Assembly (NCBI RefSeq): GCF_000004075.3
Contig: NW_022279523.1
Span: forward strand, 1-64,000
Length of the DNA: 64,000 bases
Reading direction: 5' to 3'
DNA from: Cucumis sativus
Lineage: Eukaryota; Streptophyta; Magnoliopsida; Cucurbitales; Cucurbitaceae
Below the pieces are notes generated by a model, which made no database searches, had not been told where the DNA came from, and was given only the letters and a program-made list of their open reading frames with translations. This document shows positions 46,082 to 58,017 of this stretch, piece after piece; within the stretch, counting starts at the first letter, position 1, and each line of letters begins with the position of its first letter. The position numbers were made by a program, and so were the translations under genes.

Positions 46082-47230
46082 ATTTTGGGGACAAGACTGA
46101 GTGGGGAGTTGGGATTATAATTGCACAAAATGGAATTCACTCATTTCCTACTTTAGGGTAAGTAGATGAATGTTAGCTTAAATGGTGTCTCCAAAACTTG
46201 AACAAAGGGCTCGTACCCTCTCTATGACATGAGAGGGGTTTTTGTTTATTAGTAGGACCATAAACAAGTTGTTCATTAGAGGAGCACTGGTTTTTAAGGA
46301 TTAGAGATAACATAGGGGTAAAGCGGTAAATTGGTCCAACTGGTGTTACAAACACTCGTGAAGGACTAACTTACTATTATTGGTCTATATCCGTGGACAC
46401 ATAAATATATTTTTAGTGAGAAGAGTTCAGTTGTGAGTCTTTAGTGGAGTGTACACAAAGCTAACAAATATTGATTAATGAGTTTAGCCAATTAATCTTA
46501 GATCGTTGTAGCTTCTGATCTGTAGGTCCATTAGGTCCCTTTCCTAGCTCGTAAAGGGTAATGAGATTTATTTGTATTGGTTGTAATTTAAAATGTTTAA
46601 ATTTAACTTGGGAATTAGTATAATGTATAGTGATACATTATAATATAAAGTTTATCAAACTTTACTATATAAATTTAACTTTGGGATGATTCAAAATTAA
46701 TTTATGAGAGATAAAATATTTGAATGAGTTCAAATATTAATTTAATGTGAATTGGATTCATATTTAAAATTATTGAGAGAAACTTATATTTGAATATGAT
46801 TCAAATTTAATTTAAGTTAAATATAAGATAAATAATTTAGTGTTATTAGTTAATTGGAGAATTAATTAATAGTTTAGTTTAATATTATTTAATTAAATTC
46901 GATTTCATTAATTATTAACTAATTGATTAATGTTTAATTAATCAGTAGATTTGAAATATATATTAATTTAATTATTTATAAATTAATAGAATCTCATGAT
47001 TCTCTTCTACTTCATTTTCTATTCCTAGAAGGAAAGAGAGTTATAATATCTAGAAGAAAACAATTTTCTTAAAAACAACACTAATGGTACTCTTTGTAAT
47101 TTAAGCTCTCTTTGCAATGAACAGTCTTCAAAGTTTTTTTTAACGATGTTTCCAATGCTTTCCTTTCTCTCTCATGTTTAATAAAACCAATTTCTCTTAA
47201 AATCTATAGGGAGGCTACATCGTATCGAAT
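46082..47230 (+). mobile_element. copia-type LTR fragment
   Basis: Collinear with 62590-63250: the GGAATTCACT.TT.CTACTTT.AGGGT part, CTTGAACAAGGG, GAAGGACTAACTTA, ACTTTAGTGGA, and CCATTAGGT. It then matches 8334-8890. Its left end is cut off exactly at the CACTA end. Confidence 0.72.
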
Positions 47231-48600
47231 TTCATACAACTGACGTGTTCATCGAGTTACAACAAGTGTCGCACAATAGTCTGTTCCGTGTTTGAAAAGT
47301 TGTGATTGTGACACGCTGCACATGAGGTTAGAACGAGACATGGCAAGGCAAGCCCTACGCGCACCTGCCAACTTCTGCCACAATATTTTGTACGCAAGCT
47401 AATGTCTTTGGCCTGTTTTTGTGGTTTTTGGAAATTTTAAGCAAAGTTTTGATATTTTTATGATCAACGGGAATTAAATGGAATTATTTCCCATTATTTT
47501 TCATTATTTTAGATCTGAAGGAGATCAAACAAGTTTATAAGCCAAGGGTCCAAGCTACTCTCTATAAATGACAAAAACGAGTTTAAAGTTGATTTCTAAA
47601 CATGAATTTACTATCAAATGTTTCAAGCATGCTTTGATGTTTGAATATTTGAGAATACTAACTTATAAAGTATTTCCAAAGCATGAATTTAGAAACATTT
47701 TGGTAAACATGTTTTTATTGATGAATTTACTAATGAAAATTATAAGCAATCATGATTGTGCTAAGTTTTCAAAATGTTTAAGCTTGAAAATAATATTAGC
47801 ATGTTTTAGTCTATACCTAAAATATTCTAAGATATATAGCAACCCTTCGGGAGAGATTTTCTTGTGCATAGAGGTCATTTGATTTGGATATTCAGTAAAT
47901 ACCTAGCTTTCCATCATTGGTATTAGATAAGAGATGAAGACTTCTAAAGATGCTTAGTTTCCCATCTCAAGGGACGAGAGCCTGTACGAATGCCTAGTTT
48001 TCCATCTCATTGTAGTTATAACGAGATAGGGCACAATTGATGCCTAGAGTTTCATCTCGTAAGTATCGTATCACGGGATAGGGCTTCTATGCCTAGTTTA
48101 TTGTTTTTCGTCTCGACGATTCTAGGTATAGCAACTGAAAGGGAAAGTTTGAGATAAGTTGTTTGAGTTTGATTTCATTTATGTTAAGAGTTAATTGTTA
48201 AATACTTATTATTTCAAAACGATGTTTTATTAAACAATCACTCATTGGGCTATTTAGCTCACTCTTTGGATAAATATCCCCATATGGATTACGTTGTTTG
48301 GAAAATTAAACTGTGCTTTAGTACTTCAAAGAAAACTTCCCTCCCATGTCCTCTCACCTCATGTCTGCCCCATTTGTGTTGATAACATGAAAAATATTTA
48401 GTACCTTTGAATTGACTATGTCTTTGTATCGAAATGTTGGTTCCGTCTTCTCCAAACATTCAATATTTGTTGGGATTTTTTGCTCAATCAAGGCTTATTC
48501 TTCTTTGTTCTCGACCTGCTACCTATGATTTATGATTTTGTTTTGGACATATTATTTTATCGTTTTGCTTGGTTTTATATTTGTGGCTTTTGTTTTGTTT
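47231..48600. repeat. probable LTR-type sequence with a hairpin motif array
   Basis: Between 47899 and 48110 the phrase TGCCTAGTTTTCCATCTC and variants occurs about five times (47900, 47951, 47991, 48041, 48090), usually followed by a complementary ACGAGATAGGG. The rest is AT-rich. No coding sequence recognised. A 104-codon frame at 47568-47882 lies in AT-rich repeat-like sequence and is not supported. Confidence 0.45.
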
Positions 48601-48609
48601 TGTTTTTTG

Positions 48610-48720
48610 TTTTTTGTTTTTTTTTTGTGAAAAGGAGACAACCTCTTTATTAATATTAAAATAATAATAATAATTAGACAAAAGCTCATAGTACAAGAGA
48701 GTTATACAATGAACATGTAA
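48610..48720 (-). mobile_element. LINE 3' tail fragment
   Basis: A T run followed by GTGAAAAGGAGACAACCTC and TTTATTAAT on the plus strand, as in the 3' ends of the other LINEs of this window (T run, GAAAAGGTAATGATAATATTAT). Only ~110 bp remain. Confidence 0.5.
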
Positions 48721-48722
48721 CC

Positions 48723-49249
48723 ATGGATCAGGGGGTGCACCTTGGCATCTCAACTAGGGGAGAGGATTTCGTTATGACGGTGAATTATGAGTGGAAGCCT
48801 CGAAGGTGTAATTTGTGCCGGTCTTTTGGGCATTCTAGTGGTAAGTGTCCTAAGATTGTGGAAAACAAAGTTCATCGAGAGAAGGATGTGAGCAAGGTGG
48901 TTTCAAACAAAGAGGAGGAGTGGACAATTGTGTCTTGTGGATGTGGTGTTAGACTTTAAATAGTTGGAGGAAAGTAAGACTAATAGCTCCCCCATTAGGC
49001 ATATTAAGGAAAAGGAGGTAGGTAATCGAGATGAAATTACTCGTTATTAGGAAGAAAAGAGAGTTGGTTTATGTTCGAGAGAAGGGTAAACGTGTGGATG
49101 TGATTATGCCTAACTCTTTTGGCAGCCTTATGAAGTTAGGTGAGGGAGACAAGTGGACCTTATCTATAGTGGATGACTCCCCTCCCCCCTTACAAGTGGA
49201 TGATACCGCTATTGTTCTTAGGCGTATGTTATTAATCACCTTAAGATAA
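48723..49249 (+). pseudogene. LINE ORF1 fragment, plus orientation
   Basis: Frame 48723-48959 gives TVNYEWKPRRCNLCRSFGHS and a CCHC knuckle (C-x2-C-x4-H-x4-C variant, CNLCRSFGHSSGKCP), matching the C-terminal part of ORF1 at 55150-55240. After a frame break the frame 49031-49249 gives GDKWTLSIVDDSPPPLQVDD, the same as the ORF1 end at about 54780-54860. The LINE is in the opposite orientation to the adjacent 3' tail, so this is a composite of two insertions or an inversion. Confidence 0.85.
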
Positions 49250-49918
49250 TTTCAAAATATAAATATATTTTTAGTATAAGTCCTCACGTTTGACTCTAGA
49301 CTCACCAAGAAACCTTATTTGGATATTACGAATATGACAAAATTAGTGATATTAGATGACTATCAAACGATAATCATAGGATTATCAACTTTTAAATTTA
49401 CTACTTTTAAAATTTAGAAAATGTAGTGACATGAGTCATGTGATTATAAATGTTTTTGTTATTTTTGCAGGGTTCCAAAGAAAAAAAGAAAAAAGTAAGA
49501 TGTGATTGATAATATGTGAAAAAAGGAAAAAAATTAAATAAATATAACTCGATATATCTAATTTGTTTAAAAACGACCCCATTTGTAATTTTTCTTTTCA
49601 AAAGTCACACAACATCTTTTTGGAAAGTTTTTTTAGAGAAGCATGCCAATACCTTCATCCTACGTATATAGATGTATTTATGAATAATTTTTAAAAGTTC
49701 AAAACAATTTTTTTTAACATTTCAAAGTTTAAGGTTATTTTTTTACACAAACTACAAAATTCAAAAGAATTTTCTTTTGTAATTTAACTAAATACTGTTG
49801 TATGTATATATATATATATATATAAATTAGTTATCTTTTTTAGTCCTATATTGTAAAAAAATATGATTATCGATTTATTGAAATCTAATTTGTAAATGGC
49901 TTAAAACATTTAGTTATT
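49250..49918. other. AT-rich spacer with (TA)n tract
   Basis: A (TA)n run at 49805-49823. No gene. Confidence 0.5.
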
Positions 49919-51131
49919 AGTAAGCAGCGTTATTATTTTAAAATAGAAAACAAAAATTAACATTATTGTTAAACCGAGCCATTCTCGAGAACATGAAATA
50001 GAATTGGATAGCTGCCATGCATCGTGTCTATGAATGTTAAGAATGAAACTATCGGTAGGGTTATAGAATAATCATTCTATCAGCCTCAATTATGATACAG
50101 GGTTTATGAAATAGAATTTTCTTATGTATTGTAATAGTAGAAGATTATTCGTCAGGAAGCAAAGCTTATAGCTTTGAAGAGTATCTAAAGGTTACAGAAG
50201 AGCAACCGAAAGCTTACGATCAGCTCCAAACCAATTTTCCAGCACAAAGCCAGAGTGGATCCCAAGTACAACGGGAAGGTTGTTAAAATCAAATCTCTTA
50301 TGTCTTATTTCATAACTATTTAGTTTTGATCTTAACTACAAAAATTTTCATTTTTTTCTAGGTGAACATTGTATGTGCTTAGAAATTAAGTGTTTTGAAA
50401 ATTAGAGGTGAGCAATCACACTTAGAAACTAAGTGTAGAACCATAGAAATGTTACCCCATCGGTTCTAGCAATGCCTAGTTCCCGCAGTTCATAACAAAG
50501 AAAGAAAAGAGGCTCGTAAATGCAGACCATAAAAAAGTGAGACAATCAACAATTATATAAAAAAAAAAAAACATATGCAATATGCATTAAAAAAAGCTCA
50601 TAAAAAATACAGAGTCAAGTCAATTAGGTCAAGTAGAACATGTTGAGTTCCCTAGCTATTAGAGATTTTGGGGGAAAACATCGCTTTTGGCCTAACCAAA
50701 ACTAGACCATCTATTTTTAGTGTTTTAAACATAACGTCAAGTTTGATTGAGGGCTTTGAAAAGAGGAGGAATCCTCCTCGATCCACAGTAGGGCGAAAAC
50801 GAGGCTTGTTGTCACTTCGAAGGGAGCAGTCAAACTTAGCATTGAGTTTGATTTTTTTTTTGAAAAGGTAATGATAATATTATACAACAACAAGGTGGAC
50901 CTCACAGCCTGAGGTCAAGACAAAAGAGCGAACAACACTCACAAAACAAGTAGTTAGACAAAACAACCCATAAGTACCCAAAACAACCCCACATCTCGGG
51001 AACAAGAACTAAAACCAAAAGAAACCAACTAGTGTTCCAAACATTAAAAGGACAAGAAAAGAGAGAAAGACAACAAAGTTAATAAAGAGAAGAGAAACCC
51101 CACACCCGAGGACAAGCAAACGAAAAGAACA

Positions 51132-54100
51132 TTAAATAAGACCATGAACACCATCCGACCAAGAAGCAGCACACGCTTTAATACACGACCGAATGAGCTG
51201 GAATACAACCATAGGCTCCCGAACAGCACCTCCATGAAGACGATGATTTCGCTCCTGCCAAATGAAATAAATTGTAGCACACCAGAGAAGGCGCCACAGT
51301 TTTCTCCTCACACTCTTCCCAATACCCTGATTATAAATCCAAGATAACTCAACCCCCAATAACCGATTCTATGAGAAGATGACATAAGCAAAAGGATCCT
51401 CGACCAAATCTCCCACCCAAAATGACAAGAAAAAAACAAATGATCACGAGACTCATAGTTCCCTCCACAAAGCAAACACGATAAAGGAATCGACCTATCC
51501 CACCGACTTAACCTATCTCTAGTACTCAACCTATCCCTGATGGCCAACCAAGCACAGAAGGAGTGCTTAGGAATATTTCCCCCACCCCATAGTAAACCCG
51601 ACCATCCAACCCTACTACTATGAGGACGAATAGTCTCCCACGCACTAGTGATCGAAAAACTATCACGACTCCCCGGCACCCAGACCCACCTATCCTCAAC
51701 ACTCGGACTCGGCCTCACTCCCTGAACCCTATCCCAAATGTCCATCAAATCCAAAGAAACAAGCGGCCACCTCCAATCACCATCCCGACCCATGAAATCC
51801 ACCAGCCTCACATCCCACCGACTACCCGCATCATAGATCACCCTCTCCCCAAACTGCTGGATAATCGGCCCACCCTGAATCCATGGAACCAACCACACTC
51901 TACACTTCCTTCCATTGCCCACCTCCATCTAAACATGAGCTTTAAGGATATCCCGCTTACGCAAGATTTCCCTAAAGCACCAAGATCGACCCACCCCAGC
52001 ATCGATCTCCCACAGCGATCTCCCTTTAAGGATATAAGATTCCACCCAAGAAACCCACAAACTACCAGATTTAACAAGTAGCAACCATAATATCTTCAAC
52101 GTGCTTGCTATATTCCAAGAAGATCCATCGCGAATATCAAGACCTCCTTCATCAAAAGGAAGACAAACCTCATCCCAGGCAACTTTAGCACCACTTCTTC
52201 CCTCCTCCTTACCTCTCCACAGATAAGCCCTCAAGATCTTATCAACGTCTCTGTGGACTTTCATAGGAAGCATGAACACACTAGCCCAATAAACCTGAAG
52301 GCTCCTAAGGACTGAGCGAACAAGCTGAAGTCTACCTGCAAAAGATAACACTTTAGCAGACCAAGACCGAATACGAATGGTAATACGCTGAATAAGGGGA
52401 TCACAATCAGAGCTCCGCAATCTTCCAGAGAGGAGAGGAAGCCCAAGATAACGAATAGGGAGATGACCAATGGAAAAACCCATGTTAGCAGCAAGCCGAG
52501 AATCTTTCGAACTATTAACCCCCACAAGAAAAATTGAGCTTTTAGGAAGATTAGCAAACAATCCCGAAAGCTCACCAAACCTCTTAATAGTCTCTTTTAT
52601 GAAACTCATAGAATGATTATCAGCAGTACAAAAGATCATTAGGTCATCTACAAAAGTAAGATGAGTTAATCTGACCTTCTCACAAAACTGGTGGAATTGA
52701 AAATTCTGAGGTGGGCTGTTCAACATGCGAGAAAGCACCTCCATGACCATCACAAATAAGAACGGGGATAAAGGGTCACCTTGTCTAAGTCCTTTCCTCC
52801 CATGGAAAAAACCTTCCAACGATCCATTAATCATAATGGAGAACATCGGAGAGGTCACACACGCTCGAACCCAACTCATAAATCTTAAAGGCGTACCTAT
52901 GGCAATCAGCAGGCCAAAGAGGAAATCCCAATTAACAGAATCATAAGCTTTTTGGAGGTCAACCTTCATAGTGCACCGAGGTTTACCTCTGTGCAAATGG
53001 TATGCCCCTACAAGCTCCTGACAAAGAAGAATATTGTCAATAATACTCCTCCCAGGGATGAAAGCTGGCTGATTTCCACTAACAAAAGAAGGAAGCCACA
53101 CACGAAGCCTATCTGCCAATATTCTTGAAATGCACTTATAAATAACGCTGCAATAAGATATAGGGCTGAAATCCTCCAATCGATCAGCACCATTCCTTTT
53201 AGGAATAAGTGTAATAGCAATCGTATTCACCCCTTGAGGGAAGTAATTGGTCTCAAAGAAGTGTAAGACGACATCATAGAAACCCTCTCCAACCACCGTC
53301 CAAGCTCCTTTGAAGAAGCTAACTGAATACCCATCAGGGCCTGGAGCCTTTCCACCATCCATGGAGAACAGAACACGTCTCACTTCCTCCCTGCCAATAG
53401 GCGACTGGAGGGTCTGGCAACACTCCTCAGTCCATCTAAACTGAACAATCTCCTCAATACTAGTAGAGAGCTCTTTGTAGCTAATATTCTGAGAACCCAG
53501 ACTATCTTTGAAATAATTCACTACCACCTGAGTCACCTGATCATGGTTAGTCAACCGATTTCCATCTGGGTCAATAACTGATCTCAAAGCATTGCTGCTC
53601 TGCCTTGATCGAACAGATCGATGAAAAAAGGCAGTATTCTGGTCATCTAGCTTCAACCATCTGATTTGCAACTTCTGGCGCATAGCGGCTTCCTCCATTC
53701 TAACGGCTGTCCAAAAGTTTACCGTGGCTAAGCTCGCGTGATTACTCGCCTCCTCCGACAAAGAGTTCGTCTCCATCTCTCTTTGAGCTCGGTCCATGGT
53801 ATCATTGGCAAGACGAACATCCTCACTGATGGTCCGGATATGCCTACCAAAATGTCTGCGAAGAATCGACTTGAGATTTCTTTAGTTCCTCACAATATTC
53901 ACAGTTGGAGAAACTCTAGTATCTTTGGTCCAAGCAGAGGACACAACATCCATAAAGGACGCTTCTTCAACCCAATGGTTAAAGAAACGAAAAGAGACCA
54001 CTTGTTGGCTTCGCTGATTACTGGGATAGACAAGTATGGGAGAATGATCAGAAATACCCCACGGGAGGACGTTAACCCTCATGTTAGACCATGTACTAAG

Positions 54101-54762
54101 CCCCTCATCATTCACTAGGATACGATCAAGTCTATTCATCAAACCCGACCCATGTATCTTACTAGTCCAAGTAAACCAGTTCCCCTGGACCGCGGGTTCA
54201 ACAAGGTCCGCCTCTCGAATAGCCATGTCAAACTCCTCCATATCCCCCACGTTCGAAGCACCCCCGAAGGCTTCAGAGTGGAGTCTGATGGTGTTAAAAT
54301 CACCCAAGACCATACCCGGTCCTCTCCAACCAGCAGAGATCTCAGCCATTCGCCTCCATAAAACACGTCTCTTGATATTACTATTAGAGGCATACACACA
54401 CAGAACCTCTACCTTCTCCCCAGAGATCAAATCTGTTATTACACCAGAAATAAACTGGTCGACAACCTCGTTAGTCGTGAACACGAATCTGTTACGTTTC
54501 CACATAATCCACATCCGACCTACTCCACTATTGCTGTAGTTACTAATGAACCCCACGAATCACCAAATCTTCTAGATATCGAGACAAAGTTCTCCTCTCG
54601 AACTCTAGTCTCCAGGATGCAACAGAAACCCACCGTAGACACGGCTAAGAAGTCCTTCACCGCTCTACACTTTACAGGGCTATTAAGGCCCCGCACGTTC
54701 CACGTACACCAACTAACCATGAGGTCGTATGGGAGCTGCCTCTCCCATAGGAATGACATCAC
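51132..54762 (-). pseudogene. LINE ORF2 (endonuclease, reverse transcriptase), four lesions
   Basis: About 1,210 codons from ATG at 54762. The endonuclease of the APE type is at about 54730-53950 (SWCTWNVRGLNSPVKCRAV, LGDFNTIR, WGISDHSPI with the catalytic D-H). The reverse transcriptase is at about 53390-52260: [64 protein letters not shown] and FVDD as catalytic box (about 52655-52666). A zf-RVT-like C-terminus has IPKHSFCAWLAIRDRLSTRD and C-L-L-C...H..C (about 51590-51430). Lesions: one G lost near 54555 in a G run, TAA at 53882-53884, TAG at 51929-51931, and one G lost in a G run near 51354. It starts inside the end of ORF1, as is common for plant L1. Confidence 0.93.
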
Positions 54763-56507
54763 CTGTAGTACTCAAAAGGACCATAGAAGAGTCATCTACT
54801 CGTAAGGGAGGAGGGGAGCCATCCACTATAGATAAAGGCCATTTATCTCCTTTATCCACCTCCATGAGGTTGTTAAAGGAGTCAGTGATACTCACTTCCA
54901 CCCTTTTCCCTCTGTCCCGAATAGAGATCATTCCCCTATTTTTCCTGTCCACTGGGGTAAATTCCTCCCGATTTACCTCCACCTTTTCAGGCAGTTTATG
55001 GGTAATAATTTCTCCTTCTTCCATGTGTTGGAAGGATTCCAACACAACATCTCCATACTCCCCACAATCTGGAACCACCTCTTTAGTAGGAACAACCTCT
55101 TTAACAGGAACCTCTTTACTTGCAGCTTCCTTTTTACTATCTTCATTGCCTCTTTTCTTAGGGCAGGTGTTCTGCGAGTGTCCAAAAGATCGACACAAGT
55201 TACATTTTTTCGGTTTCCACTCATAAGTGACAGTTACAATAAATTCCTCTCCTCTAAGGTTGACTGTTACTTCGGCAGGCATAATACTGTCCACATTCAA
55301 TTCCACACATATACGGGCATAAGAAAGATGACGCCTCTCTTTAGTAGCAAGATCAACTGAAAGAGGTTTTCCTATTGCACTCGCTACCACAGCCAAACCA
55401 GCATCCGTCCATAGCTCCAACGGAATCCTCCCTAACTTTATCCAAACAGGAACTGAATCAAAGACAAAGGATTCAGGAACTATACCTGGAGTCCATTTGC
55501 GGAGGAGCATAGGTTTGCCTCCAAGGTGCCATGAGCCACGGGATAAGATCCACTCTATCGACTTCAGATGTTTGAATTGAAAGCAGATGAGCCCATTCTC
55601 CATCAGAGTAATTGTTGGCATTTCAATTCTACCCCAAATCTTCTCTATAAGACGATAGATGACTAGATACGGCAATTTTGCATCAAGTAATTGGCTGACG
55701 AGGGAGTTCTCCCGCACTCTAACTCCTTGACTAATAACTTCTTCAAACGGGGTCACCACAATTTTCTCTCCCACGGTAGTTAGAGGTGTATAGGTCAAAG
55801 AGAAACCTCTTGTTGAGCCAAATAAGGAAGCCCATGAATTTTTTGCCTGCACCTCCAGAATTATTAGATTTATGCACCTCATGCCCACGAATCGGAACAG
55901 GCGGCCCACCATTTGAATTAGTACCAAACGGTTCTCTAATGGCTGGCCCATCATTCAAATGCCCATCAACCGGCCCAATCTTTGGGGCACTTGCAATAGC
56001 ATCCAGCCCAGGTCCATATCCTTTGGCCGCTGCAATTTGCCCAACATGCTGAACACTTGAAGCACCAACAGGTAAGCACTCCTTCTGTGAGATCCCAGTT
56101 TCGTGTGAGATGGACGGCCCATCATTCAACGATGGCCCATCAACCAGAGATCCATGACGAATTCCATTCGTAAATGTGTCCACACCATTCGGCTTCAGCC
56201 CCTTTACCGGCTCATTGGACTTCATCAAGTTTTCATTCAAAACAATCGGCCCACACGCCTTTGGGCCAACAATCTTCATAGGACCATTTCCGCTCGGTCC
56301 ATTTCCTGTATTTCGGTTTTTATATGTATCACAGTTCACGTAAACCGGTTCGGGTCCACTCATGTCCGACCGTTTCTTCCTCGCAGAAATTAGGTCAGCC
56401 TTTACAGTCGCCGCCCTTCGGTCGTTCGCCGCCATATCATGTACGCGTTGAAGGCTTGACATCACGCGTTTCTTCACCTCCTCAACGTCACTGGATAATT
56501 TCTTCAT
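54713..56507 (-). pseudogene. LINE ORF1 (RNA-binding, CCHC), frameshifted
   Basis: From ATG at 56507 the N-terminal part begins with MKKLSSDVEEVKKRV, Gly/Pro/Asn-rich for about 200 residues, then the frame shifts in an A run near 55840 and continues in the frame that ends at 54713. The second part has a DUF4283-like nucleic-acid-binding region (about 55690-55330: KLPYLVIYRLIEKIWG, then FQFKHLKSIEWILSRGSWH and WIKLGRIPLELWTDAGL), followed by the CCHC knuckle CNLCRSFGHSQNTC at about 55160-55205. The acidic C-terminal part ends with GDKWPLSIVDGSPPPLRVDD. This is the standard plant L1 ORF1. The A-run shift would prevent a full product. Confidence 0.92.
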
Positions 56508-57028
56508 CGTTTCATGCTTAGGACATCAACCCAACACCCGTGATGATCTTTTCGGCCCAATCTAGGAACACGAATGAACTCAAAAAGAATTAAAATTCAA
56601 CCGAGGAGATTCATGCGAGATCCCTCCAGCGAGTGAATTAAATCACGGTCTTCAAACGCAGAACTGATAGCCAATAAATCGATTCGTACCACACGCAATA
56701 CTTTCAAGATAGTTCAAATCAATTCAGCTTGGAAACCGATTTAAACAATTTCTGACAGACGTTAATTCTCCCGAATCAAAAAGAATATCATTCGTAATGG
56801 TTCAATTGATCAATTGTAATAAATTTCAAAATGGATACCAAATGACATTAGTTTTCACATTCAATCTGCCAAAACCGAACGAATTACCTTCGAATTTGAT
56901 CCCTTGCTGACCGCAGCACTCACCAGTCGTTCGCCTCCTTCACCAGCTGAGTGAGAGAACTTGGAAATCCTAGAGAGACGCGTGTGAGGTACACGCACCC
57001 GAGATGAAAATTTTTCCTTTTTACTCTA

Positions 57029-57235
57029 ATTGAGTTTGATTGAGGGCTTTGAAAAGAGGAGGAATCCTCTCTAATCCACAATAGGGGAAAACGAGGCTTG
57101 TTGTCACTTCGAAGGGAGCAGTTAAACTTAGCATTGAGTTTGATTGAGGGCATTGAAAAGAGGAGGAATCCTCTATGATCCACAATAGGGGAAAACGAGG
57201 CTTGTTGTCACTTCGAAGGGAGTAATCAAACTTTG
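57029..57235. repeat. 104-bp tandem repeat (two units) beside the LINE
   Basis: Units start at 57029 and 57133 with ATTGAGTTTGATTGAGGG. The same unit occurs once in R copies 1, 2, 3 and 4 and contains GGAGGAATCCTC. Confidence 0.9.
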
Positions 57236-57680
57236 AAACTAAGTGTAGAACCATAGAGAGATTACCCCACCGATTCTAGCAAGGCCTATTACCATATTTC
57301 ATACCAAAGAAAGAAAAAAGAGGCTTGTAAATGCAAACCATAAAAATGTGAGACAATCAACAACTATAAAAAAAACATATGCAATATGCATTGAAAAAAG
57401 CTCATAAAAATTAGAGAGTCAAGTCGATTAAGTCAAGTAGAATGTGTTGAGTTCCCTAACTATTAGTGCTTTTGGGGGAAATTTTCACTTTTGGCCTAAC
57501 CAAAACTAGACCACCTATTCTTAGCGTTCTAAACATAGCATCAAGTTTGATTGAGGGCTTTAAAAAGAGAAGGAATCCTCCCCAAACCACGGAAGGGGGA
57601 AAATGAGGGTCTTCACTCTGAAGGGAGCAGTCAAACTTAGCATTGAGTTTGGTTGGAGGCTTTGAAAAGAGGAGGAATCT
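57236..57680. repeat. dispersed repeat R, copy 4
   Basis: Collinear with 6425-6850, and followed by the same ~85 bp up to CATGTG, where a gypsy LTR starts in copy B only. Confidence 0.75.
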
Positions 57681-57762
57681 GATAGACCCCCTATATTACA
57701 TCTGTACAGTGGAAGAGGGACAAAGAAATTAAAAAAAAAATATCACGTGCACATGAATAGCA

Positions 57763-57982
57763 TGTGAGGGTTAGTAAAGGGAAGGGTTAGTTACCTTATT
57801 GTTAGTATAAATAAAAAGTAATCGTGGGCGGGAAAGTTAGGTTTTGTTTGAGAAAGTGAATTTCTATTCTTCCTTGAGAGAGAGGATAACAGGAGAGGGA
57901 TTTCATATTGTAATTAGGATTTCATTCCTATTCTATCATTAATAATATAGTAGCAATTTCATTCCAAGACTGGTTTCCATCA
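57763..57982 (+). mobile_element. gypsy 5' LTR (about 220 bp)
   Basis: Begins TGTGAGGGTTAG (or TGAGGGTTAG at 57765) just where copy A of the segmental duplication stops matching, and ends TTTCCATCA at 57982, followed by the primer site. The insertion thus postdates or marks the duplication boundary. The partner 3' LTR is not seen. Confidence 0.75.
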
Positions 57983-57985
57983 AAT

Positions 57986-57997
57986 TGGTATCAGAGC
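57986..57997 (+). promoter_or_regulatory. primer-binding site, initiator-Met tRNA
   Basis: TGGTATCAGAGC, 3 bp after the LTR end. Confidence 0.92.
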
Positions 57998-58017
57998 ATT
58001 GATCTCGGGCAAGAAGA

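Larger units (their letters stand above)
50854..57028 (-). mobile_element. full-length L1-type LINE (about 6.2 kb) with target duplication
   Basis: Oriented on the minus strand: 5' end at 57028, 3' poly(A) seen as a T run at 50852-50861. The 13-bp ATTGAGTTTGATT at 50841-50853 and at 57029-57041 is the target duplication. The empty-site form survives next door: a second tandem unit at 57133 has ATTGAGTTTGATT uninterrupted with the same flanks on both sides. Order: 5' UTR 57028-56508, ORF1 56507-54713, ORF2 54762-51132 (overlapping by about 50 nt), 3' UTR to 50854. Both frames are broken. Confidence 0.93.
49919..57766. repeat. segmental duplication copy B
   Basis: The longer of the two direct copies (see 2649-6933). 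It contains the exon-like block 50138-50278, R copies 3 and 4 and the full-length LINE. Confidence 0.85.
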
